A stretch of 56,241 bases of DNA from Bacteroidaceae bacterium. GTDB taxonomy: Bacteria > Bacteroidota > Bacteroidia > Bacteroidales > Bacteroidaceae. The notes beneath the pieces were generated by a model. That model did no database searches. It was not told the DNA's origin and worked only from the letters and a program-made list of their open reading frames with translations. A program made the position numbers and the translations under genes. Position 1 is the first letter of the stretch; the number at the start of each line of letters is the position of its first letter. Shown here one piece after another: positions 15,519 through 24,657 of the stretch. The stretch spans positions 1-56,241 of the forward strand of contig JAFXTO010000026.1 of assembly GCA_017535725.1 (NCBI GenBank), given 5' to 3'.

Positions 15519-18500
15519 AGCGACCATCTGTCATATTCCTCCTGCTGGTGCTCTGTTCCCTGACGGGAAGGGCGCAACAGCCATTCACACAGCTCGACTG
15601 GAACGTGCTGCGCATCGATTCCGTACTGCCCCACTACACAGAAGTAGTCCCCTTAGAGACCGACCATAACCTTTTTAATTATTACGCCCGCGTGCGTTAT
15701 CCTGAATGGGCAGAGCTGACGGCCAAGGAGACGACGGTGGCCGAGGGACATGCCGATGAAGTCGCCGACACGCTGTGCATCCACACCTTCGTAGGTGTCA
15801 GCCGTGGTCAGGGGCTCATCGACCTGGACTTCATTCCCATCGTCCGTCGCGAGGGCAAGTACTGGAAGCTGCTCAGCGGCAAGGTCGAAATCGTGCCCAC
15901 ATGGAAGGGGGACGCAGGAATGAGAAGAGCGAACGTGCAGCATCTCCTGAGCCGCCAGGCGCAGGGAACAGCACAAGCGCGCAGCCCCCGCCACGCCTCC
16001 GCCGACAGCGTAGCCAGCTCCCGCTGGGCCTCGAACAGCGTGCTGGCCACGGGGCAGTGGGTGAAAATCCAATTAGAGGACGATGGCATCTACCACCTCA
16101 CCACCAGCCAACTCCGCTCCATGGGATTCTCCAATCCCCAGAACATCCGCATCTATGGCTACGGCGGCCACCAACAAGCCGAATATATGCATCCCACCAC
16201 AGACTGCGACGACCTGCAACCCGTGGCGTTGTTGCCTGTTGCCGACGGTTATCTCTTCCACGCCAACGGCCTCATCCACTGGACCAACGGTCACCATGTC
16301 CAGAACCACTACGCCCTCCACGCCTATTATTTCATCACAGAGGCGGACAGCACTGCCCCCACCATTACCACCCTGGCTGACAGCACCGCCACCACCACCG
16401 CGCCACTAGAGATTACCACTTGCCGAGCAGGTGTCGCCTTCGACCCGCAGGAGTTCGCCTGGTACCAAGGTGGTTGGCAGCTCTACGAGAACTACGACTA
16501 CGCCAGCGGCAATGCCCGTACCTACACGCTACAGTTCCCCTCCTACCCCACCGACGCACAGGCTCAGCTGAGCATCCGTTTCTCCGCCAGCAACTCCACT
16601 TCGACGGAGATACAACCCAGCTTCAACGGCACAGCCCTCGATGAGTTCACAATCACAGGGAACGACAACGAGTATTACTATGCCAAGGAAGCCACGAAGA
16701 CCTACACCGTCGATGCTCCACTGGCCTCCAACACCATCCGCATTGCCACCACCGCTGAGCAACATGCCCGCCTGAACTACCTCGAACTGACCTACACAAG
16801 CCAGCTCCGCATCGATGCAGGACAGCCTTACCTCCAATTTACCCACACGAACGGCGGCACGCCCGAAGTTCTCTGCATTGAGGTCGCCACGGGTCAGACG
16901 CCCGAGATCTGGCGCCTCGACGAAGACCGCCTGCCAGCCATGCGGCTGACCACTACCGAGGAGACCACCGACGGCAAACGCATCTTGCGCGCTGCGGTGG
17001 AAGCCGACGGCAGCAGCCATCGCTACGTCGTCTTCGACGCAGCCGACCCCAGCGTCTACGCATCCCCCACGTTCACAGGCTCCATTCCCAACCAGAACCT
17101 CCACGCCGCAGATTCCCTCGACTTGGTCATCATCACCCCCGCCAATGGTATCTTCGATACTCAAGCCCAACGGCTTGCGGATGCCCACTTGGAGCTGGAC
17201 AGCCTACGCTGCGGTGTCTTCCGTGCCGACCAGATTTACAATGAGTTCTCCAGCGGCACGCCCGACGCCACCGCCTACCGCCGCTTCCTGAAGATGCTCT
17301 ACGACCGCGGCCTGCCCAAGGACTGCGCGCCGCGCTACCTGCTTCTCTTCGGGGACTGTGCATGGGACAACCGAATGCTCACCACCACATGGCGAACCTT
17401 CGACCCCGACAACTTCCTGCTCTGCTACGAGAGCGAGAACTCCACCCACGACATCAGCTGCTACGTCATGGAAGACTACTTCGGTCTTCTGGACGACGGC
17501 GAAGGCATCAACCTCCAGCGCGAGAAGAGCGACCTCGGCATCGGGCGATTCCCCGTCCGCACCCTCAAGGAAGCTACTGCCTTGGTTGACAAGACCATCC
17601 GTTACATGCGCTCCGAGGAGGCTGGAGCGTGGAAGAACGTCGTCTGCTTCATGGGCGATGACGGCGATGCCAACCTCCACGAGGAGATGGCCGACCAGGT
17701 GGCCAACCAGGTAGCTGCCGCCCACCCAGAGATGGAGGTGCGCAAGATTATCTGGGATGCCTACAACCGCGAGAGCACCGCCTCCGGCTACCGCTATCCC
17801 GACGCCAAGCAAGCCATCAAGAAACAAATGGAAGAAGGCGCACTGATGATGAACTACACCGGCCACGCCTCCACCTACACGATGTCCCATGAGCAAGTGC
17901 TCCTCGTCGAGGAATTCCAGGAGTTCTCCACACCGCGTCCGCCTCTGTGGTTCACCGCCGCCTGTGATGTCATGCCCTTCGACACCCAGAAGGAGAACTT
18001 CGGCGAGACCGCTCTGCTCCATGAGACAGGCTCCGCCATTGCCTTCTTCGGCACCGCGCGAACCGTGTACGCCCCGCAGAACTCCGCGCTGAACAAAGCC
18101 TACTGCTCCGCCCTCTTCTCCACCGACGAGAAGGGGCGTCCCTGCCGCCTGGGCGATGCAGGCCGCCGCGCTAAAATCACCGTCATCAATGCAGGCCAGA
18201 ACGACGTCAACAAACTGCACTACGCACTCCTTGGCGACCCCGCCCTGCGTCTGGGCGGCATCCAGAACCACGTCGTCCTCGACAGCATCAACGGTACCTC
18301 GCTGGATCAACTGCCCGATGACTTCACCCTGCACGCCGGCAGTGTGGCGCGTATCGCAGGCCATGTGACCGATGCCGGCAACCATCCGCTCGACGACTTC
18401 TCAGGACTCCTCTCCGTGCGCCTCTACGACAGCCAGAGCACCGTCCAATGCAACAAGTACGACAGCCGCTCCGACGCCGCCTTCACGTTCAAGACCTACG

Positions 18501-19360
18501 ACAAGATTCTCTTCAATGGTCAGGACAGCATCCGCTCCGGCCACTTCTCGCTCTCCTGTCCCATCCCCTTGGATATCAAGTACAGCGACGCCTCCGGTCG
18601 CCTCCTCTTTTACGCCCTGTCCTCCGACCGCCGTACGGAAGCCAACGGCTACAGCCACGACTTCCTCCTTGGCGGCACCGCCCCCCACCTGACGGACACC
18701 ATCGGCCCCTCCGTGCTGGCCACGCTGGCCGGACAGGAGTTCTCGGACGGCATCACCGTTCCCGCCACGCCCTTCTTCGAGGCCACGCTGGAGGACGAGA
18801 GCGGCATCAATAATTCGGGCAACGGCGTGGGACACGACCTGGAACTCATCATCGATAACGACGCCAGCCGCACCTACAACCTCAACGACCACTTCGTCAC
18901 CGACATCGGCAGCTACCAGCGGGGCACCGTTGCCTACAGCCTCCCCTCGCTCACCGCAGGTGAACACCAGCTGACTTTCCGCGCCTGGGACATGCTTAAC
19001 AACGCGGGCACCACGCAACTCCGCTTCCGCGTCGACCCCAGCATGAGCATGAGCGTCACACAGCTGGTCGCCAGCAACAACCCCGCGCGCAGCAGCACGC
19101 AGTTCCTCATCACCTACGACCGCCCGGGCAGCACCTGCCAGTTCTCCCTCGACGTCTACGACTTCACGGGCCGCGTCGTCTGGAGCCACTCGTCCAGCGG
19201 CAGCAGCACCAGCGGCCTTGTCTCCATTCCCTGGAACCTGACCACCAACGCAGGCGCACCCGTCCACTCCGGCATCTATTTCTGCCGCGCGCGAGTGACC
19301 TGCGACGAGAGCGAGGAGGCCACACGAACCCTGAAACTCATCATCAATCGCACCTTTTAA
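15515..19360 (+). CDS. porU: Type IX secretion system sortase PorU
   Basis: Outer-membrane cysteine sortase that removes the C-terminal signal of T9SS cargo and attaches the cargo to lipid. Starts at GTG 15515, overlapping the FAH stop by 4 bases; signal peptide KRPSVIFLLLVLCSLTGRAQ. The N-terminal half is beta-rich (to about residue 560). A gingipain-like C25 peptidase domain follows, with His in NYTGHAS (about 785) and Cys in FTAACDVMPFD (about 818). The C-terminus keeps a T9SS-type domain (YDFTGRVVW, SGIYFCRA, TLKLIINRTF). 1281 residues, within the usual PorU size. porV lies 90 bp downstream, the expected partner. Confidence 0.95.
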   Translation: MKRPSVIFLLLVLCSLTGRAQQPFTQLDWNVLRIDSVLPHYTEVVPLETDHNLFNYYARVRYPEWAELTAKETTVAEGHADEVADTLCIHTFVGVSRGQGLIDLDFIPIVRREGKYWKLLSGKVEIVPTWKGDAGMRRANVQHLLSRQAQGTAQARSPRHASADSVASSRWASNSVLATGQWVKIQLEDDGIYHLTTSQLRSMGFSNPQNIRIYGYGGHQQAEYMHPTTDCDDLQPVALLPVADGYLFHANGLIHWTNGHHVQNHYALHAYYFITEADSTAPTITTLADSTATTTAPLEITTCRAGVAFDPQEFAWYQGGWQLYENYDYASGNARTYTLQFPSYPTDAQAQLSIRFSASNSTSTEIQPSFNGTALDEFTITGNDNEYYYAKEATKTYTVDAPLASNTIRIATTAEQHARLNYLELTYTSQLRIDAGQPYLQFTHTNGGTPEVLCIEVATGQTPEIWRLDEDRLPAMRLTTTEETTDGKRILRAAVEADGSSHRYVVFDAADPSVYASPTFTGSIPNQNLHAADSLDLVIITPANGIFDTQAQRLADAHLELDSLRCGVFRADQIYNEFSSGTPDATAYRRFLKMLYDRGLPKDCAPRYLLLFGDCAWDNRMLTTTWRTFDPDNFLLCYESENSTHDISCYVMEDYFGLLDDGEGINLQREKSDLGIGRFPVRTLKEATALVDKTIRYMRSEEAGAWKNVVCFMGDDGDANLHEEMADQVANQVAAAHPEMEVRKIIWDAYNRESTASGYRYPDAKQAIKKQMEEGALMMNYTGHASTYTMSHEQVLLVEEFQEFSTPRPPLWFTAACDVMPFDTQKENFGETALLHETGSAIAFFGTARTVYAPQNSALNKAYCSALFSTDEKGRPCRLGDAGRRAKITVINAGQNDVNKLHYALLGDPALRLGGIQNHVVLDSINGTSLDQLPDDFTLHAGSVARIAGHVTDAGNHPLDDFSGLLSVRLYDSQSTVQCNKYDSRSDAAFTFKTYDKILFNGQDSIRSGHFSLSCPIPLDIKYSDASGRLLFYALSSDRRTEANGYSHDFLLGGTAPHLTDTIGPSVLATLAGQEFSDGITVPATPFFEATLEDESGINNSGNGVGHDLELIIDNDASRTYNLNDHFVTDIGSYQRGTVAYSLPSLTAGEHQLTFRAWDMLNNAGTTQLRFRVDPSMSMSVTQLVASNNPARSSTQFLITYDRPGSTCQFSLDVYDFTGRVVWSHSSSGSSTSGLVSIPWNLTTNAGAPVHSGIYFCRARVTCDESEEATRTLKLIINRTF

Positions 19361-19450
19361 CATTCTGCGCAGCGCCGTCGGACAATAAAACAGCCCTGCT
19401 TAGCGTTATATGAAGGACGAAACAAGAAAATACAAGGTAAAGCAACCAAG

Positions 19451-20695
19451 ATGACAACGACACACAACCATACACATCTGCTGATTCCCCGCGCCCTGCG
19501 CACCAGCCGCAGGGGATGGTGCCTGCTGCTATTGCTGCTGGGCACCCTGTGCGCCTCTGCCCAAGACCAGCAGAACCTCTTCAACCCCGTGCAATACAGC
19601 GTGCCCATGCTTACCATCGCCCCTGATGCCCGTGGCGGCGGCATTGCCGACGTGGGTGCCGCCACCGAGGCCGACGTGAACTCACAGTACTGGAATCCCG
19701 CCAAGTACCCCCTCTGCGTCGCCCGTGCCGGATTGGGTCTGAGCTACACCCCTTGGCTGCGCAAGATTGTCAGCGACATCAACCTGGCCAACGTCTCCGG
19801 CTTCTACCGTATCGGCGACTATTCCGCCATCAGCGGCTCGCTGCGCTACTTCTCGCTCGGCGAGGTGGAGCTCTGGGACAACTTCTCCGAGAGCATGTCC
19901 TCCGGCGCTTCGTCCGGCATGACCGTGAAGCCATACGAGCTGGCCTTTGACGCCGCCTACTCCCGCCTCCTCTCCGACTACTTCTCTATGGCAGTGGGAC
20001 TGCGCTTCATCTTCTCCGACATCACCTTTGACTACACGGAGGAGTCCTCCCCCGGCAAGGCCTTCGCCGCTGACATTGCCATGTACTACAACAATTACGT
20101 GAATATCGGCAACAGGGAATGCGGTATCGGCGTCGGACTGAATATAAGTAATATAGGTTCCAAAATCAACTATGGTGGAACGGAGAATCCCGAATTCATC
20201 CCCACCAACCTGCGTCTGGGCCTTAACTTCACCATCCCCTTCGATGAATACAACCGTTTGAACATCGCAGCGGACGCCAACAAACTGCTGGTTCCGACCT
20301 ACCCGATGCAAGAATCCGACGAGTCGGGCGAAGACTTCCGTACGCGCGTTCAGAAAGAATACTACGACGTTTCGCCCATTGCCGGCATTTTCAAGAGCTT
20401 CCACGACGCGCCCAACGGTTTCAAGGAGGAGTTGCAGGAAATCCAATGGTCTGTGGGTGCCGAGTACTCGTACAACGACCGCTTCTTCGTCCGTGCGGGC
20501 TACCATCACGAACACGCCAACAAGGGCAACCGCAAGTATATCACCGCTGGCGCAGGCTTCAAGATGAGCATCTTCTCCATCGACGCCGCCTACGTCTTCT
20601 CCACCGCGCAGACGAATCCCCTCGACCAAACCATGCGTTTCTCCCTCGGCTTTGACCTCGATGGCATTCGCGACCTCTTTGGAAGGAAGCGTTAG
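19451..20695 (+). CDS. porV: Type IX secretion outer-membrane protein PorV
   Basis: Beta-barrel shuttle (also called LptO) that binds C-terminal signals of T9SS cargo and hands them to PorU. 414 residues with an N-terminal extension before the hydrophobic signal segment (GWCLLLLLLGTLCASA, about residues 24-39), then QNLFNPVQYSVPMLTIAPDA. Typical barrel features are DARGGGIADVGAATEADVNS, the SISGSLRY-like strands and terminal FSLGFDLDG. An earlier or later Met is possible because of the long leader, but no internal Met precedes the signal helix. The 90-bp gap from porU shows no terminator. Confidence 0.93.
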   Translation: MTTTHNHTHLLIPRALRTSRRGWCLLLLLLGTLCASAQDQQNLFNPVQYSVPMLTIAPDARGGGIADVGAATEADVNSQYWNPAKYPLCVARAGLGLSYTPWLRKIVSDINLANVSGFYRIGDYSAISGSLRYFSLGEVELWDNFSESMSSGASSGMTVKPYELAFDAAYSRLLSDYFSMAVGLRFIFSDITFDYTEESSPGKAFAADIAMYYNNYVNIGNRECGIGVGLNISNIGSKINYGGTENPEFIPTNLRLGLNFTIPFDEYNRLNIAADANKLLVPTYPMQESDESGEDFRTRVQKEYYDVSPIAGIFKSFHDAPNGFKEELQEIQWSVGAEYSYNDRFFVRAGYHHEHANKGNRKYITAGAGFKMSIFSIDAAYVFSTAQTNPLDQTMRFSLGFDLDGIRDLFGRKR

Positions 20696-20725
20696 ACCTA
20701 CCCCTCACCCTAACACACTTGTACT

Positions 20726-21286
20726 ATGGAAAATAAACAACCGTCACAACATACTACTCCCCTCACTCACAGGGAGGGGCAGGGGAGTGGGTCTGCCCGA
20801 GGTGGGTCTATCCGAGTCGGTTTCGGCTTCGACGTCCATCAATTAGTTCCTGATCGTGACTTGTGGTTGGGCGGCATTCGTATAGAACACTCCCTAGGTC
20901 TTCTCGGCCATTCGGACGCCGACGTACTCATCCACGCCATCTGCGATGCGCTGCTGGGTGCCGCTAACCTGCGCGACATCGGTTACCACTTCCCGGACAC
21001 ATCTGCAGAGACCGACGGCATCGACAGCAAGATACTCTTGCGCCGCACCATTGGCCTCATCGCCGAGAAGGGCTACTCGGTAGGAAATATCGATGCCACC
21101 GTCTGCGCCGAACGCCCCAAGCTCAACCCACATATCCCTGCCATGCAGCAATGTCTGGCTGAAGTCATCGGCTGTGACCTTGATGCCGTCAGCATCAAGG
21201 CTACCACCACTGAGCGTCTGGGCTTCACGGGTCGCGAAGAGGGCATATCCGCCTACGCCGTCTGTCTCATCCAGAAATGTCCTTGA
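20726..21286 (+). CDS. ispF: 2-C-methyl-D-erythritol 2,4-cyclodiphosphate synthase
   Basis: MEP-pathway enzyme forming the cyclic diphosphate on the way to IPP and DMAPP. The conserved enzyme begins at RVGFGFDVHQL (about residue 30) with metal ligands in FDVHQL and GLLGHSDADVLIHAICDALLG, and ends with KATTTERLGFTGREEGI. The 29 residues before it (MENKQPSQHTTPLTHREG...) are not found in the family core; their DNA contains a palindromic repeat also seen near and inside trpS. A terminator follows at 21341. Confidence 0.93.
   Translation: MENKQPSQHTTPLTHREGQGSGSARGGSIRVGFGFDVHQLVPDRDLWLGGIRIEHSLGLLGHSDADVLIHAICDALLGAANLRDIGYHFPDTSAETDGIDSKILLRRTIGLIAEKGYSVGNIDATVCAERPKLNPHIPAMQQCLAEVIGCDLDAVSIKATTTERLGFTGREEGISAYAVCLIQKCP
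20759..20779. repeat. REP-like palindrome in ispF 5' end
   Basis: CCCCTC, ACTCACA and GGGAGGGG form an imperfect palindrome within codons 12-18 of ispF. Related palindromes with CCCTCCCT and AGGGAGGG arms occur at 49124-49155 and 49236-49254. Confidence 0.65.
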
Positions 21287-21340
21287 CGATCCTCGCCGCC
21301 AGAATCGTGGCGCAAGACGACAAAGATACACACAACTTCT

Positions 21341-21377
21341 TCCACGTGGATGCACAGAACACCACGTGGATTTTTTT
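21341..21377 (+). terminator. Terminator after ispF
   Basis: TCCACGTGG (21341-21349) pairs with CCACGTGGA (21362-21370), followed by seven T. It separates ispF from the convergent SGNH gene. Confidence 0.85.
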
Positions 21378-21382
21378 GTACT

Positions 21383-22267
21383 TTATCGTGTTGTGGCCAG
21401 ACGGAGGGTGAGCTTGGAGGCTCCCTCGTGGGTGAGGTGGTCGGGGTCGAAGAAGTCGGAGCCGCAGAAGGTGGAGTCGCAGGAAAGGTCGAGGATTTGG
21501 GCTCCGTAGTTGTCGGAAGCTGCCTGTCGGGTGGCTTGCAAGAAGGCTTGTTGGTCGGCGGGGATACCTGAGGTGTAGGCGGCATAGACGGGTGTGCCCA
21601 CGAGAAGGAGGCGGAGGTGCCGGTCCTGACAGTAGCGGGCGATGGCAATGAGGGTGGAGCGATTCACAGCTGCCTGCTGCCAGTCGCGACAGGTATGGCG
21701 CTGGAGCACATGTTCCACCTGCGTCGTGTTCCAGTCGGGATGGCGCTGGTCGATGCTGTTGTCGGTATTCCAACCAAGGGGTGTGCAGTCGGGGCGATGC
21801 TGCCGATTCCATTTCTTGATTTTCTCGCGGGTACTCTCGAAGTGGAAGATTTCCAGCCAGTAACGGGGACGGTAGTAGGGTCCCAGATGCATGTAGCGAC
21901 GGTAGTAACCGCAACGGAACCATTCGTCGGTCAGTTGCATCGGAATGTCGAAGAGGTTGCTATTGTCGAGCGAGAGGATGATAGTATGTAGCCGGGGACA
22001 ACGCGGCGCGTAGTACTCCAGCAGCAGCAGGTCGATGTCCAGGGTCTGCGAGACATTGGCGAGGTTGACGGCAGCGTAGGGTAGCAGTTCTGGGCGGATG
22101 CCGTAGTAGGTGTGGCTATTGCCGAGCACGATGGTCTCCACCGAGTCCGCCATGCGTCCCATCATCTGCGCCTTCGTGCGGTAGCTGTTGGGCAGTTGGC
22201 GCACATAGAACTCGGTGGCTGCGGCAAGGAGGAACAGCGGGAGGAGAAAAAGGGCAAGACGGCGCAT
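21383..22267 (-). CDS. SGNH/GDSL-like membrane-anchored protein
   Basis: Probable partner of the MBOAT acyltransferase just upstream, in the manner of DltD- or AlgX-like proteins that handle acyl groups outside the cytoplasm. Started at the ATG at 22267 (MRRLALFLLPLFLLAAATEF), giving 294 residues with an N-terminal signal anchor; the 59 residues before it overlap the MBOAT gene. VLGNSHTYYG (about residues 50-59) supplies the GxSH-type nucleophile block, and DFFDPDHLTHEGA near the end supplies the Asp-His pair. The gap to the MBOAT stop is 4 bases. Which polymer is acylated cannot be read from sequence. Confidence 0.82.
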   Translation of the reverse strand: MRRLALFLLPLFLLAAATEFYVRQLPNSYRTKAQMMGRMADSVETIVLGNSHTYYGIRPELLPYAAVNLANVSQTLDIDLLLLEYYAPRCPRLHTIILSLDNSNLFDIPMQLTDEWFRCGYYRRYMHLGPYYRPRYWLEIFHFESTREKIKKWNRQHRPDCTPLGWNTDNSIDQRHPDWNTTQVEHVLQRHTCRDWQQAAVNRSTLIAIARYCQDRHLRLLLVGTPVYAAYTSGIPADQQAFLQATRQAASDNYGAQILDLSCDSTFCGSDFFDPDHLTHEGASKLTLRLATTR

Positions 22268-22271
22268 GGGC

Positions 22272-23687
22272 TTAGAACTGGAAATAAATGAAGGTGTGCT
22301 GGTCGGCGTGGCAGAAGAGGAGAAGGGCGAGGAGGCCGTAATAAATGAACCAGCGGACGGGGCGGAAGCGCAGAAGTCCGCAGGAGGGGAAATCGAGGGC
22401 ATGGGCACGATGGCGCTGCAGCCACTCGATGAACAACAGGGCAAAGCTCCACAGCAGCGCCTGCTTGCCCATCGTCAGGGAGGAGAAGGCGGTGAAGGTG
22501 GAGAGGTGGGTGAGGCCACCGACATAGTCTATGAAGGTCGCAAGGTCGGGGGCGCGGAAAAGCATCCAGCCGAAGGTGACACTTATAAAAGTGAAAAATG
22601 AAAAGTGAAAAATGAAAAATGAAAAATGTGGATAGCCCTTTACTGCTTTCTCTATACTCACCAACACCCCGTGGTACAATCCCCAGAGCACGTAGGTCCA
22701 AGCGGCACCGTGCCAGAGCCCGCTGAGAAGGAAGGTGACAAGGGTGTTCAGGATTTGGCGGGGACGGGAGCAGCGGTTGCCACCGAGAGGGATATAGACG
22801 TAGTCACGCAGCCAGGTCATCAACGAGATATGCCAGCGGCGCCAGAAATCACGGACGGAGGTGGCGAAATAGGGTGTGCGGAAGTTCTGCATCAGCTGGA
22901 TGCCGAAGAGACGGGCACAGCCGACAGCAATGTCGGAGTAGCCGGAGAAGTCGCCGTAGATCTGGATGCTGAAGAGCACGGCACCGACGGCGAGCGCGAG
23001 GGCACTCTGCTCCGTGGGCGAATGCCAGATGATGTCCACGGCTTGGGCACAAGTGTCGGCCACAAGCATTTTCTTGCAAAAGCCCCAGAGCATCTGGCGA
23101 AGGCCGTCGACGACCTCATTATATTTAAAGGAACGCGCGCGAAGCATCTGCGGCAGCAGGTGGGTGGCACGCTCGATGGGACCTGCCACGAGCTGAGGGA
23201 AGAAGGCGATGTAGGCGAAGAAGGCGAGGACATCGTGCGTGGCGGACAGCTGACGCCGATGAACGTCGATGGTGTAGCTGAGGGCCTGAAAGGTATAGAA
23301 CGAGATGCCGACGGGCAGGATGAGGCGCAGCGTGGGCAGGTCGGCATGAAGTCCAAATGCCTGTAGGAGTACAGTAAAGTTGTCGGCAAAGAAGTTGTAG
23401 TACTTGAAGAGAACGAGGATGCCGAGGTTGAAGAGGACGCTGGAAATGGTGACGAGGCGTCGCTGCCGTTCCCGTCCTTCGCAATGCTCCAAGAGGAGTC
23501 CGCTGACGAAGCTGACGGCCGTCGTCAACGCAATCAAACCCAGGAAACGCCAATTCCACCAGCCGTAGAAGACGTAGCTGGCCACGACCAGCAGCACGTT
23601 CTGCCAACGCAGACGATGCTGCATCACCCAGTAGAGGGCGAAGACCAGGGGGAGGAAGAGGAGGAACTGAAGGGAGGTGAAAGACAT
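22272..23687 (-). CDS. MBOAT-family O-acyltransferase (AlgI-like)
   Basis: Polytopic membrane acyltransferase that moves acyl groups across or onto extracellular polymers. 471 residues, many helices. Typical AlgI/DltB segments: YTIDVHRRQL, IAFFPQLVAGPIERA, QIYGDFSGYSDIAVGCARLFG, the RRWHISLMTWLRDYVYIPLGG block, and GLWHGAAWTYVLWGLYHG with the conserved His. The loop after SIEKAVKGYP is encoded by five 7-bp repeats giving FSFFIFHFSFFTF, probably an insertion. The SGNH-like gene follows by 4 bases and a zinc-ribbon membrane protein gene precedes it by 7. Confidence 0.9.
   Translation of the reverse strand: MSFTSLQFLLFLPLVFALYWVMQHRLRWQNVLLVVASYVFYGWWNWRFLGLIALTTAVSFVSGLLLEHCEGRERQRRLVTISSVLFNLGILVLFKYYNFFADNFTVLLQAFGLHADLPTLRLILPVGISFYTFQALSYTIDVHRRQLSATHDVLAFFAYIAFFPQLVAGPIERATHLLPQMLRARSFKYNEVVDGLRQMLWGFCKKMLVADTCAQAVDIIWHSPTEQSALALAVGAVLFSIQIYGDFSGYSDIAVGCARLFGIQLMQNFRTPYFATSVRDFWRRWHISLMTWLRDYVYIPLGGNRCSRPRQILNTLVTFLLSGLWHGAAWTYVLWGLYHGVLVSIEKAVKGYPHFSFFIFHFSFFTFISVTFGWMLFRAPDLATFIDYVGGLTHLSTFTAFSSLTMGKQALLWSFALLFIEWLQRHRAHALDFPSCGLLRFRPVRWFIYYGLLALLLFCHADQHTFIYFQF
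22591..22625. repeat. Heptamer repeats inside the MBOAT gene
   Basis: Five consecutive 7-bp units, GTGAAAA or ATGAAAA, read on the plus strand. Translated on the minus strand they give a Phe-rich run. The same kind of A-rich tandem unit is otherwise found between genes. Confidence 0.75.
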
Positions 23688-23694
23688 CTATTTT

Positions 23695-24657
23695 TCAATC
23701 GTTAACAGCTCCGCAGCGGGGACAGACGCCCTTGTCGCGAAGCTTGGCTCCGCAGCGACCGCAGAGGTAGTGGGCACGAACGTGACGGATATAATGGTAG
23801 ATGGCGACGAGTATGTAGAGGAGGCAGAGTGCATAGGCAAGACAGATACTGAAGTAGGCAGCGAGGCTGATGGTGAGATAGATGAGGGCACAGATGGCAA
23901 GCAGTGTCAACAGGTAAACCATAGCTCCTGTAGCACGCAGGAGGCCGAATGCAGAGTCGACAACGGCAATGGTGAGGAGCAGGAACAACCACACACAGAA
24001 CAGGAACAGACAGAGCTCGGCGGGCTGTGCCAGAGGGTTCAACGTCGGATAATAGTAAAAGTGTACCCACTGCCCGGGGAGGGAGTGCTGGATGTGGGCG
24101 TAGGTGGTGGCAGCGACCGCCAGTGTGGAGGTGAGCAACGTGGGATAGGCGCTGGGGATGTCGTGGACATGAAGCAGGGGGATGTTGCGTCGGCGGAGGT
24201 AGCGCATGGTGACGGCGAGGCACGCCAGCGCGATGAGTGCCAAAAACCAGAGCAGGTGACGGGCGGAGAAGATGCGGATGAACTGGCTGATGGGGTCATC
24301 GGGGGAGGCGGCATCAAGCAGGTTGCTCTCGTGGGTCCATCCCATGGTGCCCTGGTCGCGAGCCACCTTCACCCATACGCTATCCACACAGTCCTCTGGA
24401 ATGACGATGATGGCAGCCACGACGAGGTGGTCATCGTGGAAGACCCAGAGGCTGTCGCTGGTTTGGGCTACGCCCTGACACCAGCGCATGGGGCGGTCTT
24501 CCTGCAGGAGGAGGCTGTCCGCGTGAACCAAGAAATTGTATCCGACGCTGTAGGGACGGCTGTCGGCTGGGCGTGGCGGATGGCAGGAAGTGAGCAGCAG
24601 GAATAGTCCTGCAAGGACAGACAACAAGTGGATGGTATGCTGGCGTTTCATTGTCAT
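23695..24657 (-). CDS. Zinc-ribbon membrane protein with lipoprotein-like N-terminus
   Basis: I do not recognise a named family. The 320 residues begin with a signal sequence ending LLLTSCHPP (Cys about 25). About 100 residues resembling an SH3-like extracytoplasmic domain follow (WVKVARDQGTMGWTHESNLL). Then come roughly five hydrophobic helices between about 135 and 290, and finally a four-cysteine zinc ribbon CGRCGAKLRDKGVCPRCGA. It is contiguous with the U32 gene upstream (stop and start codons abut) and 7 bp from the MBOAT gene. Function unknown; possibly an envelope sensor or assembly factor, which is inference. Confidence 0.75.
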   Translation of the reverse strand: MTMKRQHTIHLLSVLAGLFLLLTSCHPPRPADSRPYSVGYNFLVHADSLLLQEDRPMRWCQGVAQTSDSLWVFHDDHLVVAAIIVIPEDCVDSVWVKVARDQGTMGWTHESNLLDAASPDDPISQFIRIFSARHLLWFLALIALACLAVTMRYLRRRNIPLLHVHDIPSAYPTLLTSTLAVAATTYAHIQHSLPGQWVHFYYYPTLNPLAQPAELCLFLFCVWLFLLLTIAVVDSAFGLLRATGAMVYLLTLLAICALIYLTISLAAYFSICLAYALCLLYILVAIYHYIRHVRAHYLCGRCGAKLRDKGVCPRCGAVND

